Source: Kiritimatiellia bacterium
GTDB lineage: Bacteria; Verrucomicrobiota; Kiritimatiellia; RFP12; UBA1067
Reading direction: 5' to 3'
Assembly: GCA_017403825.1 (NCBI GenBank)
Contig: JAFRDO010000018.1
Coordinates: 1 to 57,107 of the forward strand
Length of the DNA stretch: 57,107 nucleotides
Part shown: positions 1 to 6,493 of the stretch, in pieces
How the letters are laid out: each line of letters starts with the position of its first letter
Numbering within the stretch: the stretch's first letter is position 1
The notes under the pieces: model-generated
What the model saw: only the letters and a program-made list of their open reading frames with translations
Told to the model about the DNA's origin: nothing
Databases searched by the model: none
Made by a program: the position numbers and the translations under genes

Positions 1-125
1 CCCATGAGCGCGTCGATCTCCGCTTCGCGGCGCATGTACGCCTTGTATGCCGCCGCGCCGTACTCCCTTGTGTAGAGCGCCGACGCCTTCATTACCTTCA
101 CTCCCTTTTTCATCCGTGCTTTCAT
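1..125 (-). CDS. Small basic protein, C-terminus cut by window edge
   Basis: Partial reading frame running off the left edge. It starts at ATG 125, five bases after a strong GGAGG ribosome binding site, and the 41 visible codons begin MKARMKKGVKVMKASALYTR and are rich in Lys and Arg. I do not recognise a family. The sequence upstream of the start (RBS, T-rich stretch, then a cacttcac-ccat-aac block) resembles that upstream of the 520-672 gene, so the two look like tandem copies of the same kind of unit. Function unknown. The strong RBS makes translation likely. Confidence 0.45.
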   Translation of the reverse strand, partial: MKARMKKGVKVMKASALYTREYGAAAYKAYMRREAEIDALM

Positions 126-432
126 TTTTACCTCCATTTCTTTTTTTCACTTCACACCATGTAACTTCAGGGGGCAAGCACTCTTACAAACATTTTTACT
201 AATCAAGGTAATTGCAAACCTCTTCCCTATCGCATGCTCTGGTAGGGCGCGCACTCCGGGCGCGCCGGTTTGCCGTGTTTCCGGTAGGGCGCGCACTCAC
301 CCCGCATTGAGCTCGGCTTCGCCGACTTCGCTTCGCTCCGGGGGATATGGGCGCGCCGGTTTGCCGTGTTTCGGCGCGGCCGGAGTCCGCGCCCTACCGA
401 GTTTTGCAATTATCTCTAATCACCATAAAAGA
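126..432. other. Intergenic stretch upstream of the small gene
   Basis: No protein-coding gene is convincing here. The right half is the palindromic repeat described at 241-398. The left part (126-240) is relatively AT-rich and probably carries the promoter of the leftward small gene. No clear -35/-10 pair stands out. Confidence 0.4.
241..398. repeat. Palindromic intergenic repeat cluster
   Basis: The word GGTAGGGCGCGCACT occurs at 241 and again at 283. A related sequence, GTAGGGCGCGGACTCCGG, is present in inverted orientation at about 372-398. The segment GCGCCGGTTTGCCGTGTTTC recurs at 261-280 and 353-372. Between them are short hairpin-forming words (ctcggcttcgccga, cttcgcttcg). The arrangement is REP/BIME-like: inverted GC-rich modules in an intergenic space. 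Words such as ctcggctt and cttcgct also occur in the element at 39005-39085. Confidence 0.6.
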
Positions 433-460
433 ACGGGCGGTGCCCAAAGGCACCGCCCGT
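433..460 (-). terminator. Rho-independent terminator of the 520-672 gene
   Basis: A perfect 12-bp stem (acgggcggtgcc at 433-444 pairing with 449-460) with loop caaa. On the minus strand it is followed by TTCTTTT. It lies 60 bases after the stop codon of the 50-residue gene. Confidence 0.8.
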
Positions 461-502
461 GTAAACCAAAAACCAAACAAAGGAAACCCAACTATGTGAA
501 CC
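461..502 (-). repeat. Conserved 3' module, copy A
   Basis: This 42-base block between the small-gene stop and its terminator hairpin matches 36 of 42 positions with 784-825. The core is ccaaacaaagg. In both places it directly adjoins a terminator hairpin on the minus-strand downstream side, so stem-loop and block were duplicated as one unit. Confidence 0.7.
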
Positions 503-519
503 CTCGCCCGTTGCTGTTC

Positions 520-672
520 TTACGCCGCTTTCGCGAGGCGCTTCGCCTTCTTCGTCCGCCTCTTTTCACGGCGCGCGATCTCCGCCTCCGCGAGCTCGCC
601 GACAGGCCCTCTGCCAACGAGCATTTCCAACTTCACGCCGCTCAACGTCCTCATCAACCTCTTGTCTGTCAT
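520..672 (-). CDS. Small basic protein (50 aa), unit 2
   Basis: Complete 50-residue frame starting at ATG 672 behind an AAAGGAGC ribosome binding site and ending TAA at 520. It begins MTDKRLMRTLSGVKLEML and ends in a very basic tail (REKRRTKKAKRLAKAA). It has its own terminator at 433-460 and lies alone, so it is a monocistronic unit. No family recognised. The basic C-terminus would suit nucleic acid binding, but that is only a guess. The flanks are shared with the neighbouring units at the left edge and at 757-825. Confidence 0.55.
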   Translation of the reverse strand: MTDKRLMRTLSGVKLEMLVGRGPVGELAEAEIARREKRRTKKAKRLAKAA

Positions 673-756
673 GTTAGCTCCTTTCTTTTTTGTTTATCAC
701 TTCACTCCATAGAACGACAGCACACTAGAGGTTCTTACGCCAAATTCAAAAAAAAT
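673..756. other. Promoter-side spacer of unit 2
   Basis: AT-rich spacer between the start of the 50-residue gene and the next terminator. It shares the cacttcac-ccat-aac block with the region upstream of the left-edge small gene (around 148-170), so the promoter for the unit is probably here. The run of A at 748-755 is the T-tail of the minus-strand terminator at 757-784. Confidence 0.4.
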
Positions 757-784
757 CAGGCGGCACCCTAAGATGCCGCCCCTG
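757..784 (-). terminator. Rho-independent terminator with T8 tail
   Basis: Stem ggcggca (759-765) pairs with tgccgcc (774-780). On the minus strand the hairpin is followed by GATTTTTTTTG, a textbook T-tract. It terminates leftward transcription from the 868-1765 cassette or from a small gene whose 3' end survives just before it. Confidence 0.8.
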
Positions 785-825
785 TCAACCAAACACCAAA
801 CAAAGGAGACCCAATTATCTAAACC
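784..825 (-). repeat. Conserved 3' module, copy B
   Basis: Second copy of the 42-base block at 461-502 (36/42 identical), again attached to a terminator hairpin. A stop codon lies inside it at 815-817, closing a short open frame (815-901) that reads ...LAAISIEERRFR. This may be the end of a third small gene whose front was replaced by the retropepsin-like gene. Confidence 0.65.
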
Positions 826-867
826 TGCGCTCCTCGATCGAAATCGCAGCAAGCTGGGAAATTATTT

Positions 868-1116
868 CTAAAGCGGCCTGATAGCGACCGTATGCCCATG
901 ATCAACGCGGACATCATACGCGCTGAAAAGGTCATGGCCGAGAATGCCATCCACACCACCCATCATCAATGTCGTCTGAAGCAAAGCCGGAAGTCTCCCG
1001 AACTTTGCCTTCAGCGGCAGACTGCCCAGTGTGCAAGAGGCCATCGACACATCAACGTCAAATTCGCCCACGCCAGGATAGAAGTCACGCCGCCATTCAC
1101 AAATCCTAGACGCCAT
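868..1116 (-). CDS. Retropepsin-like (clan AA) aspartyl protease, C-terminal half only
   Basis: 82 residues from ATG 1116, which overlaps the end of the HD gene by 11 bases. The segment GILGHDLFSAYDVRVDHG followed by TVAIRPL matches the C-terminal signature of bacterial retropepsin-like proteases (G-hydrophobic-LG-x-D-F/L ... D-x-G-x-x-L). No D-T/S-G catalytic motif lies upstream in frame, so half of the usual 110-130 residue domain is missing. The frame stays open to 1224 but that part lies in the HD coding region. It could be a truncated relic or a binding-only module. The fold call rests on one motif. Confidence 0.4.
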   Translation of the reverse strand: MASRICEWRRDFYPGVGEFDVDVSMASCTLGSLPLKAKFGRLPALLQTTLMMGGVDGILGHDLFSAYDVRVDHGHTVAIRPL

Positions 1117-1555
1117 GTTCTTGCTTCCAGCGGCGCGTGCTGTCGCAGTCGCCAAATAAGAGGATCCTGCGCAAGCGGCAACTGATGATGTCCGATGACA
1201 TCTTGTGATGGTTTCCAATGGCAATGCGCTCGTCCGGCTTCAGTTCGAATCCGCACTCATCCAGAATATCCAGGGAACGCACGCCATGTCCCCTGCCGTC
1301 ACTGGCCCGCGTCTTGCCAAGGTCGTGGAAAAGCGCCGCTACGACCACACTTTCGGGTAGAAGATCTCCCGCATGCTTGCACATGAATCGATACACCTCG
1401 AGCGAGTGCTTGGCCAGCCCTCCTCCTTCCATGTGATGGCTGTAGCAGCCGCAGGTGAAATAGCCGCTGCCATCGATGTAGCGAAGGACTGCGGCGCTTC
1501 CAGAGCGCTTGAGCGCACTGACTAGTCGGATGATTTCTTCCTTGACGGTATCCAT
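1106..1555 (-). CDS. HD-domain phosphohydrolase-like protein
   Basis: 149 residues with the HD-superfamily pattern: His50 in GLAKHSLEVYRF, the His77-Asp78 pair in AALFHDLGK, and a later NHH at about residues 114-116. HD enzymes are metal-dependent nucleotide or phosphate-ester hydrolases; the substrate here is unknown. Small stand-alone HD proteins of this type are common on phages and plasmids. Start ATG 1555 has AAGGG upstream. It lies 27 bases after the sigma-like gene and overlaps the retropepsin-like gene, suggesting one transcript. The C-terminal RRILLFGDCDSTRRWK looks like part of the domain. Confidence 0.7.
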   Translation of the reverse strand: MDTVKEEIIRLVSALKRSGSAAVLRYIDGSGYFTCGCYSHHMEGGGLAKHSLEVYRFMCKHAGDLLPESVVVAALFHDLGKTRASDGRGHGVRSLDILDECGFELKPDERIAIGNHHKMSSDIISCRLRRILLFGDCDSTRRWKQEHGV

Positions 1556-1582
1556 TGTCGTGCCCTTAATTCGGAAACCTGC

Positions 1583-1765
1583 CTATCCGAGAAATCCGGC
1601 AAGGTCCGTAATTCCATACCTTTTCTTCAGCAGGGCGCGAATCTTCGCCAACGCCCGCTTCTCTATCTGGCGCACGCGCTCACGGGTGATGCCCATCAGC
1701 TGCGCCGTTTCCTCCAACGTATGTGTAATGCCGTAGCCGGCACGTAAATCGTGTTTTGTTGTCAT
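1583..1765 (-). CDS. Stand-alone sigma-70 region 4 protein
   Basis: 60 residues from ATG 1765 with GGAGAC upstream. Nearly the whole protein is a sigma-70 region 4.2 helix-turn-helix: TLEETAQLMGITRERVRQIE followed by KRALAKIR. This is the part of sigma that binds the -35 element. Regions 1-3 are absent, so it cannot be a normal sigma factor. It may act as an adaptor or repressor-like protein binding -35 sequences or RNA polymerase. First gene of the leftward cassette and probably its regulator. A longer upstream frame exists but lacks an RBS. Confidence 0.7.
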   Translation of the reverse strand: MTTKHDLRAGYGITHTLEETAQLMGITRERVRQIEKRALAKIRALLKKRYGITDLAGFLG

Positions 1766-1962
1766 GTTTTGTCTCCGTACAATATCCGTAAAGCGTGAAG
1801 GACGTTGAATCTTACACTGCACAGCTAAATTCCTTTTCCTGACCGCCACACGAAGAAGTGTAGGTGTAACGAAAAAAAAGAGTAAGATTGTCACGAACCG
1901 GGCGTTTTGTTTTTTGTGTGAATAAAACAAAGGCAAAACAATTGACATTAGGAAAGGAAAGA
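1766..1962. promoter_or_regulatory. Divergent promoter region
   Basis: AT-rich 197-base space between the leftward sigma-like gene and the rightward metallophosphoesterase. Both must start here. TTGACA at 1942 lies only about 20 bases before ATG 1963, too close to be a usable -35 for that gene. I could not define exact promoters. Confidence 0.4.
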
Positions 1963-2481
1963 ATGAAATACGATCCATCACATACATTCGTGACGAGCGA
2001 CCACCACTTCGGGCTGTGGAAGGTCAACACGACCCCCTGGCATCCGCCGGTCTTCTCGCAGGCCGAGGAAGAAGAGGCAATCGCCAAGTGGAACTCGGTC
2101 GTGAAACCGACGGATCTCGTTCTCTATGTCGGCGATTTTTGTGACAGCGGCGAGGACGATCTGAGAAAATATAGGAAGCGCCTGAACGGAAGCATCGTCC
2201 TCGTCAAGGGCAACCATGACAAGCTGCCCGACGAAGTGTACGAATCCGTGTTCCAGGGCGTCCACACGGAACTGGTTATCGAAGACCTGAACCTTGTCTT
2301 GCATCATGAACCAGACATCGAGGGCCAAACTGACATTCGGCAGATTTACGGACACATCCACGAAGCGGGAGGATTGTTCTGCCCGCAGGACCCCAAGACG
2401 TTCTTCTGCTCCTGCGTCACGCGGAACGGCGGCTTCCCCGTCTCGCTTGAATCGGCCATCGCGAAAATGGCGTCGCGTTAA
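1963..2481 (+). CDS. Calcineurin-like metallophosphoesterase (172 aa)
   Basis: Two-metal phosphoesterase motifs in order: TSDHHFG (D-x-H), VGDFCD (GD), KGNHDKLP (GNHD), HHEP, and YGHIHEAG (GH-x-H). The start MKYDPSHTF at 1963 is preceded by AGGAAAGG; an upstream frame extension lacks an RBS. The 172-residue length is typical of small phage and bacterial members with an F/W-rich N-terminal HHFG motif. Substrate unknown. It is the first rightward gene opposite the sigma-like cassette. Confidence 0.85.
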   Translation: MKYDPSHTFVTSDHHFGLWKVNTTPWHPPVFSQAEEEEAIAKWNSVVKPTDLVLYVGDFCDSGEDDLRKYRKRLNGSIVLVKGNHDKLPDEVYESVFQGVHTELVIEDLNLVLHHEPDIEGQTDIRQIYGHIHEAGGLFCPQDPKTFFCSCVTRNGGFPVSLESAIAKMASR

Positions 2482-2537
2482 AAATACCCATTGTTTGACA
2501 AATCTACTCGAGGCAGGCGCAGCGAACGGCTTTTTGG

Positions 2538-2543
2538 TATAAT
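2538..2543 (+). promoter_or_regulatory. Extended -10 box (TGG-TATAAT)
   Basis: TTTTTGGTATAATGG, an extended -10 element. It lies 12 bases before the ATG of a 25-codon frame and upstream of the Gp88-like gene. No good -35 at 17 bp. Confidence 0.6.
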
Positions 2544-2555
2544 GGAGGCAGAAAA

Positions 2556-2633
2556 ATGAAAAGTGCATATATCGGCAAGCCGCCGAAAAAGCTGAAATGC
2601 CGGCGGCTGAAGCCAAAAACTGAGAAGCAATAA
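2556..2633 (+). CDS. Tiny basic protein (25 aa)
   Basis: Frame MKSAYIGKPPKKLKCRRLKP then KTEKQ, behind GGAGGCAGAAAA. Highly basic, with the RBS and -10 box immediately upstream. Too short for family assignment. It could be a leader peptide for the downstream genes. Codon content (Lys-AAA rich) differs from the GC-rich neighbours. Confidence 0.35.
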   Translation: MKSAYIGKPPKKLKCRRLKPKTEKQ

Positions 2634-2641
2634 AAGGGAAA

Positions 2642-2731
2642 ATGATCGGTTTCAATCATAACGGAGTTGACCGCGACGCCTTGCAGGCGGCGAGATTTCT
2701 GTGCGCAAGTAAGAACATAAGATATGGTTAG
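2642..2731 (+). CDS. Tiny protein (29 aa)
   Basis: Frame MIGFNHNGVDRDALQAARFL then CASKNIRYG, starting eight bases after the previous stop, with AAAAGGGAAA before ATG. It may be translated as part of the 2556-3626 transcript. No family recognised. Confidence 0.3.
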   Translation: MIGFNHNGVDRDALQAARFLCASKNIRYG

Positions 2732-2777
2732 TTCTCCTATCTATCATGGATACATGCAAAAAGGATAAGAAACACAA

Positions 2778-3626
2778 ATGACAGACAACACAGAACGGTT
2801 CAAGGAATGCATCGAAATCATGCGGCGGGATGTCGCGGAATTCGAGCAGATGTACCAAGGACGCTTCACGGAACAGCCGCACGTCGGCCTGGGGAACCGC
2901 AAGACGCGGTGCGTGAACGAGGCGACGCTCCCGATTATAACGTGCCATCCGTCCTGCCTTGAGAAGTGTGCGGGCACCTGCTACGTCCTTGCGATCTGCA
3001 CAAAGCCGCGTCCTAACTGCCGCAAGTGCGAGGCGAAGAACACGGTCCTTCGCCGGATCGACCCGAACGCCTACTACGAGCACTTCTACCGCGAGGCAGA
3101 GCGGCTCAACCTTCCGATCCGCCTTTCCGACGGCGGAGATTTCGAGAACGAGGTGCAGGCAAAGGCCTGCATCGCTGCCGCGCGCCGCCACCCTTCCGTC
3201 CACGCAATCCTTTACACGAAGCGGATTGAACTTCTTCCGGCGCTCGTAGATCGGCCCGCCACGCTTCATGTCCGCTACTCGTCTTGGCAAGGCGACGACG
3301 AGGGCGAGGCGTACGCCCGCTCGCTCGGCTTCAACGTAACGCATGTAGTCTGGGACGGCTCGGGAAATTGCCCGTACCAGCATTCGCTTGCCAGGTTCAA
3401 TCTCCGCAAAAAGACGCTCGACGCCGGATTCCGCGCACAGGGGATTCCCGCAAAAGAGGCTAACAAGCGCGCCGAGCGCGCGGCAGAACAGGAAGTCCAC
3501 GTTTGGCATTGCCGGGATTGCGCCGCGCACGGCACCGGATGTTGCGGAACGGGCGACATACGCTTCAACGTAGTCGGAGAATCCGGCTGGGCCGAGAGGG
3601 CGGAACTCAAAAAGGCGACGTCATGA
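2778..3626 (+). CDS. Phage Gp88-like cysteine-rich protein
   Basis: 282 residues. Region 50-85 has clustered cysteines (TCHPSCLEKCAGTCYVLAIC, then CRKC). Then comes YYEHFYREAERLNLPIRLSD with GGDFENE and a helix leading to HAILYTKR. This order (Cys cluster, phi-R-x-S-D-G-D-F, Y-T-K) matches the gene-product-88 family of phages, whose function is not known. The C-terminal part carries a second Cys/His cluster (WHCRDCAAHGTGCCGTGD), perhaps metal binding. Start ATG 2778 has AAGGAT upstream. The family call is from motif memory and should be checked by profile search. Confidence 0.5.
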   Translation: MTDNTERFKECIEIMRRDVAEFEQMYQGRFTEQPHVGLGNRKTRCVNEATLPIITCHPSCLEKCAGTCYVLAICTKPRPNCRKCEAKNTVLRRIDPNAYYEHFYREAERLNLPIRLSDGGDFENEVQAKACIAAARRHPSVHAILYTKRIELLPALVDRPATLHVRYSSWQGDDEGEAYARSLGFNVTHVVWDGSGNCPYQHSLARFNLRKKTLDAGFRAQGIPAKEANKRAERAAEQEVHVWHCRDCAAHGTGCCGTGDIRFNVVGESGWAERAELKKATS

Positions 3627-3654
3627 CAAAGGTGACGAATAGGAAAGTCACAAC

Positions 3655-4431
3655 GTGAAATTCGCAATCATAAGCGATGTGCATGCGAACCCAAAGGCGC
3701 TAGACGCGGCTCTGGCTGACGCACACAGGTTTGGCTGTGGAAAGTTCATCCTGCTTGGCGATGTCACGGGGTATGGGTATGACCCTAAGGGAGCGTTGGA
3801 TATCGTCCGCAAGAACTTCGACGTGATCCTTATGGGCAACCACGACTCCGCATGCATTGGTCTCGAGCCGGAGTGGGAAGTAATGACGAACAACAACTAC
3901 GATCTCGACCGGGAGGCGCGCGAACAGCTGACTGAAGAAGATCGCTTGTGGCTGCGCGGACGGGACTACCTGCACGAGGAAGAAGGTTTTTCCTGCACGC
4001 ACGGCGACTTCTCGAATCCTAGGATGTGGAACTACATACTCTACCGCGAAGCGGCTGCGCGTAATTTTCTCTCGCGGCCGGACGGCCTGATGTTCTGCGG
4101 CCACACGCACGCCGCGGCAATCTGGGAGCGGACGGCAAAGGGCGTATGCCGCCCGAAGCTCGCGAAGCGTTTAATGCGTCCCGTCATGAAAGCGGAATCC
4201 GTCTCGTTCAAGCTGAATCCGACAAGCCGCTATATCGTTAACGTAGGAAGCGTCGGTTATCCGCGGAATGACCTCTGTTGCACGTACGGCATCTACGATG
4301 CGACAGCACGGCGCATGACGATCCGTCGCCTGCCGTTCGACTTCAAGTCATACATCCTTGAGATGCTCGACCGCAAGATACAACTGCCTGTCTGGCTCCT
4401 CCGGATCATGCTTGCCGCTCAAGCGACATAA
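3655..4431 (+). CDS. YfcE/CpdA-type metallophosphoesterase (258 aa)
   Basis: Starts GTG 3655 with AGGAAA upstream. Motifs: Asp8 and His10 in ISDVHAN, Asp36 in LLGDVTGYG, Asn62-His63 in MGNHDSA, THGDFSNP, and GHTHAA. These are the dinuclear metal ligands of the calcineurin-like superfamily. The GDVTGYG-type motif is shared with bacterial metallophosphatases annotated as predicted phosphodiesterases. Cytoplasmic, no signal peptide. It is 28 bases after the Gp88-like gene and 17 before a YqiA-like esterase. In E. coli cpdA and yqiA are also neighbours, which supports a functional pairing. Confidence 0.8.
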   Translation: MKFAIISDVHANPKALDAALADAHRFGCGKFILLGDVTGYGYDPKGALDIVRKNFDVILMGNHDSACIGLEPEWEVMTNNNYDLDREAREQLTEEDRLWLRGRDYLHEEEGFSCTHGDFSNPRMWNYILYREAAARNFLSRPDGLMFCGHTHAAAIWERTAKGVCRPKLAKRLMRPVMKAESVSFKLNPTSRYIVNVGSVGYPRNDLCCTYGIYDATARRMTIRRLPFDFKSYILEMLDRKIQLPVWLLRIMLAAQAT

Positions 4432-4448
4432 GTTAAAGGATTACAAGA

Positions 4449-5057
4449 ATGAAGAAGATACTCTATCTGCACGGCTTCGGGTCGTCTGGAGCAAGCGGAA
4501 CCGTCGAACTGCTGCGGCATGAGTTATGGGAGAAGACAGATGCGGCGCACCGCGCCACCGTCGTTGCCCCGGACATCCCGCTCGACCCGCTGGAAGCGAT
4601 GCCGATGCTGGAAGAGCTTGCGTTCGACGAGATGCCGGACCTGATAATCGGCACGTCAATGGGCGGCTTCTACGCCCAGCAGCTGCATGGCTTCACGCGC
4701 ATCTGCGTGAACCCCTCGTTCTTCCTCTCCAAGAAATACGACATCATATACGTCGGCAAGCACAAGTGGCTAAACCGCCGCAAGAACGGGGAAACCGAGT
4801 TCCATGTGACAAAAGAAACGATCGCCCACTTCCAGGAAGCCGAAGCGCACCAGTTCGACGGCGTGACAGACGATGACCGGACGCTTTGCCACGGTCTTTT
4901 CGGCGACGAGGACACCATACTCTCCTCCCAAACCCGCCCTCTCTTCGAGCAACACTATCCCGGAATGTCGCAGACGTTCCCAGGCGGACACAGGCTGAAC
5001 GCGCATGTGGTCACACATACGCTTCTCCCGTACATCAGGATACTGAACATCATCTGA
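4449..5057 (+). CDS. YqiA/YcfP-family alpha/beta hydrolase (esterase)
   Basis: 202 residues. The N-terminus KKILYLHGFGSS is the oxyanion strand of YqiA-type hydrolases. Nucleophile Ser70 sits in IGTSMGGFYA, an acid lies in the GDEDTI segment, and His is in PGGHRLN. These form a Ser-Asp-His triad on a cytosolic esterase fold. The physiological substrate of the family is unclear. AAAGGA precedes ATG 4449. Its last eight bases overlap the end of the convergent tatD-like gene. Confidence 0.8.
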   Translation: MKKILYLHGFGSSGASGTVELLRHELWEKTDAAHRATVVAPDIPLDPLEAMPMLEELAFDEMPDLIIGTSMGGFYAQQLHGFTRICVNPSFFLSKKYDIIYVGKHKWLNRRKNGETEFHVTKETIAHFQEAEAHQFDGVTDDDRTLCHGLFGDEDTILSSQTRPLFEQHYPGMSQTFPGGHRLNAHVVTHTLLPYIRILNII

Positions 5058-5706
5058 TGGCCGCCGCGAAGGCGTCCGCATTGGCCTCTATCTGCGCCAC
5101 CAGGGCGTCCATCGAAACGCCGCGCAGGGCGGCAAGCTTCGCCGCGACGGTTTCTGCAGTCGGCGTCGCGTCAGCCGTAGCCGCGGTGCAGTCCGATTCG
5201 ACAAGCAGGCGTTCCGGCGGAATCTTCCGCACAAGCTCGCGATAGTTCACCGCGTGGTCGTTCAGGATCGCCGGACCTGCGGAGACGTAGCCGTTGATTG
5301 CGATGATGTCGGGCAGAAGACCTTCCGAGCGCGAGAAGCCGTGGAAGAGGAATGCCGGAACTTCGCTAGCCTGCCGCGCTGCCTTCACCACCTCGCCCCA
5401 GCACTTCGCGCCGTGCAGCACGACCGGACGGCAAAACTCCGCCGCTATCGCGAGCTGCGCCTCGAACACCTCTCTCATACGTGGTGGGATCTCCCGCGCG
5501 CGCAGGCGGTCAAGACCTATCTCGCCGACACCCAGGTGCGGGTCGACGGCAAGCTGATTTCGCAGCGCAAGGGCGTCAAATCCGTCGAGATGCCAGGGAT
5601 GCGTCCCGACGAAGCGAACATCACCGATGGCGGCCGGGCCGTCGCACGGGTCGCACAGGAAATGCCGCGACGCGCCGTGCGCGACATGGCAGTGGGCGTC
5701 TGTCAT
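5050..5706 (-). CDS. TatD-family metal-dependent hydrolase
   Basis: 218 residues from ATG 5706. MTDAHCHV carries the H-x-H metal motif, then GTHPWHLD, GEIGLDRL (catalytic Glu and Asp), VVLHGAKCWGE, FHGFSRS and LLVESDCTA. TatD proteins are TIM-barrel 3'-5' DNases/RNases or D-aminoacyl-tRNA-type hydrolases. It is somewhat shorter than the usual 255-265 residues. The ATG overlaps the stop of the glycosyltransferase by four bases (ATGA), so the two are co-translated. Confidence 0.8.
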   Translation of the reverse strand: MTDAHCHVAHGASRHFLCDPCDGPAAIGDVRFVGTHPWHLDGFDALALRNQLAVDPHLGVGEIGLDRLRAREIPPRMREVFEAQLAIAAEFCRPVVLHGAKCWGEVVKAARQASEVPAFLFHGFSRSEGLLPDIIAINGYVSAGPAILNDHAVNYRELVRKIPPERLLVESDCTAATADATPTAETVAAKLAALRGVSMDALVAQIEANADAFAAAIR

Positions 5707-6401
5707 CTTTTCTTGCCGAAGCGGAGGGCGAGCGCAATCTTCACCGACTCGACCGCAATGCCAGGCGTGATCTTCGAATATCCGCGCGTGCGGTCGGTGA
5801 ACACGATAGGAATCTCGCGGATGGAACAACCGGCCTTCCAGGCGCGGTGGTTCATCTCAAGCTGAAACGAGTAGCCGGCGCTCGCAACAGTCGCAAAGTC
5901 TATCTTCCGCAGGGCGGCAGCTGTCCAGCACTTGAAGCCGCCGGTGGGGTCGCGGAGCGGCATTCCCGTGACGATGCGTATGAAGACTCCGCCCGCACGG
6001 GAAATAAGACGCCGCTTGAACGGCCAGCCCGGCGTGCCGCCGCCCTTCACGTAGCGAGAGCCGATCACAAGGTCGGCGTCCTCCGCAAGAAGGTGCGGCA
6101 GGTCCTTAGGGTCGTGGCTGAAGTCGCAGTCCATCTGCACGACCCTGTCGGCGCCCATTCCAAGCGCGGCCTCGAAACCGGCGACATAGGCGCGGCCAAG
6201 ACCTTCCTTCTTCGTCCGGTGCAGGCAGCGGATACGCGGCTCAGACTTCATAAGCGCCTCGATGGCGTCGCCTGTGCCGTCGGGCGAGTTGTCGTCGACG
6301 AACAGCAACTCGGCGTCCGGCACGGCCGCCAGCACGGCATCCGCCATCGGTCCCACGTTCTCCCGTTCGTCATAGGTCGGTATCACAACGACTGCTTTCA
6401 T
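5703..6401 (-). CDS. Polyprenol-phosphate mannosyltransferase-like GT2
   Basis: 232 residues, a GT-A fold family 2 transferase without membrane anchor. Motifs: VVIPTYDERENV, VDDNSPDGTGD, GLGRAYVAGFEAAL, the metal-binding QMDCDFSHDP, GSRYVKGGG and DPTGGFKCW. These match DPM1-type enzymes that load a hexose onto polyprenyl phosphate at the cytoplasmic membrane face. The sugar cannot be read from sequence. First gene of a two-gene operon with tatD; it starts at ATG 6401. Confidence 0.85.
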   Translation of the reverse strand: MKAVVVIPTYDERENVGPMADAVLAAVPDAELLFVDDNSPDGTGDAIEALMKSEPRIRCLHRTKKEGLGRAYVAGFEAALGMGADRVVQMDCDFSHDPKDLPHLLAEDADLVIGSRYVKGGGTPGWPFKRRLISRAGGVFIRIVTGMPLRDPTGGFKCWTAAALRKIDFATVASAGYSFQLEMNHRAWKAGCSIREIPIVFTDRTRGYSKITPGIAVESVKIALALRFGKKR

Positions 6402-6479
6402 GCCATTAGACTACCATACCGCACCGCCGTTGTCAACGCCCGCCGGCCTTGCACGCAAAACGCATGGAGAGATCTTTGA

Positions 6480-6485
6480 TATAAT
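6480..6485 (+). promoter_or_regulatory. Extended -10 box eight bases before the start codon
   Basis: TTTGATATAATACGGACGT then ATG at 6494. TGA-TATAAT is an extended -10. With normal start-site spacing the transcript begins within about two bases of the ATG, so the mRNA is leaderless or nearly so. No Shine-Dalgarno is present. Confidence 0.65.
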
Positions 6486-6493
6486 ACGGACGT

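Noticed and set aside
307..771. 154-codon plus-strand frame through the left intergenic region
   Set aside because: It crosses the palindromic repeat, a terminator and the reverse strand of a better-supported small gene.
1888..1962. Longer N-terminus for the first metallophosphoesterase
   Set aside because: The ATG at 1963 has AGGAAAGG in place. The extension has none and is AT-rich spacer.
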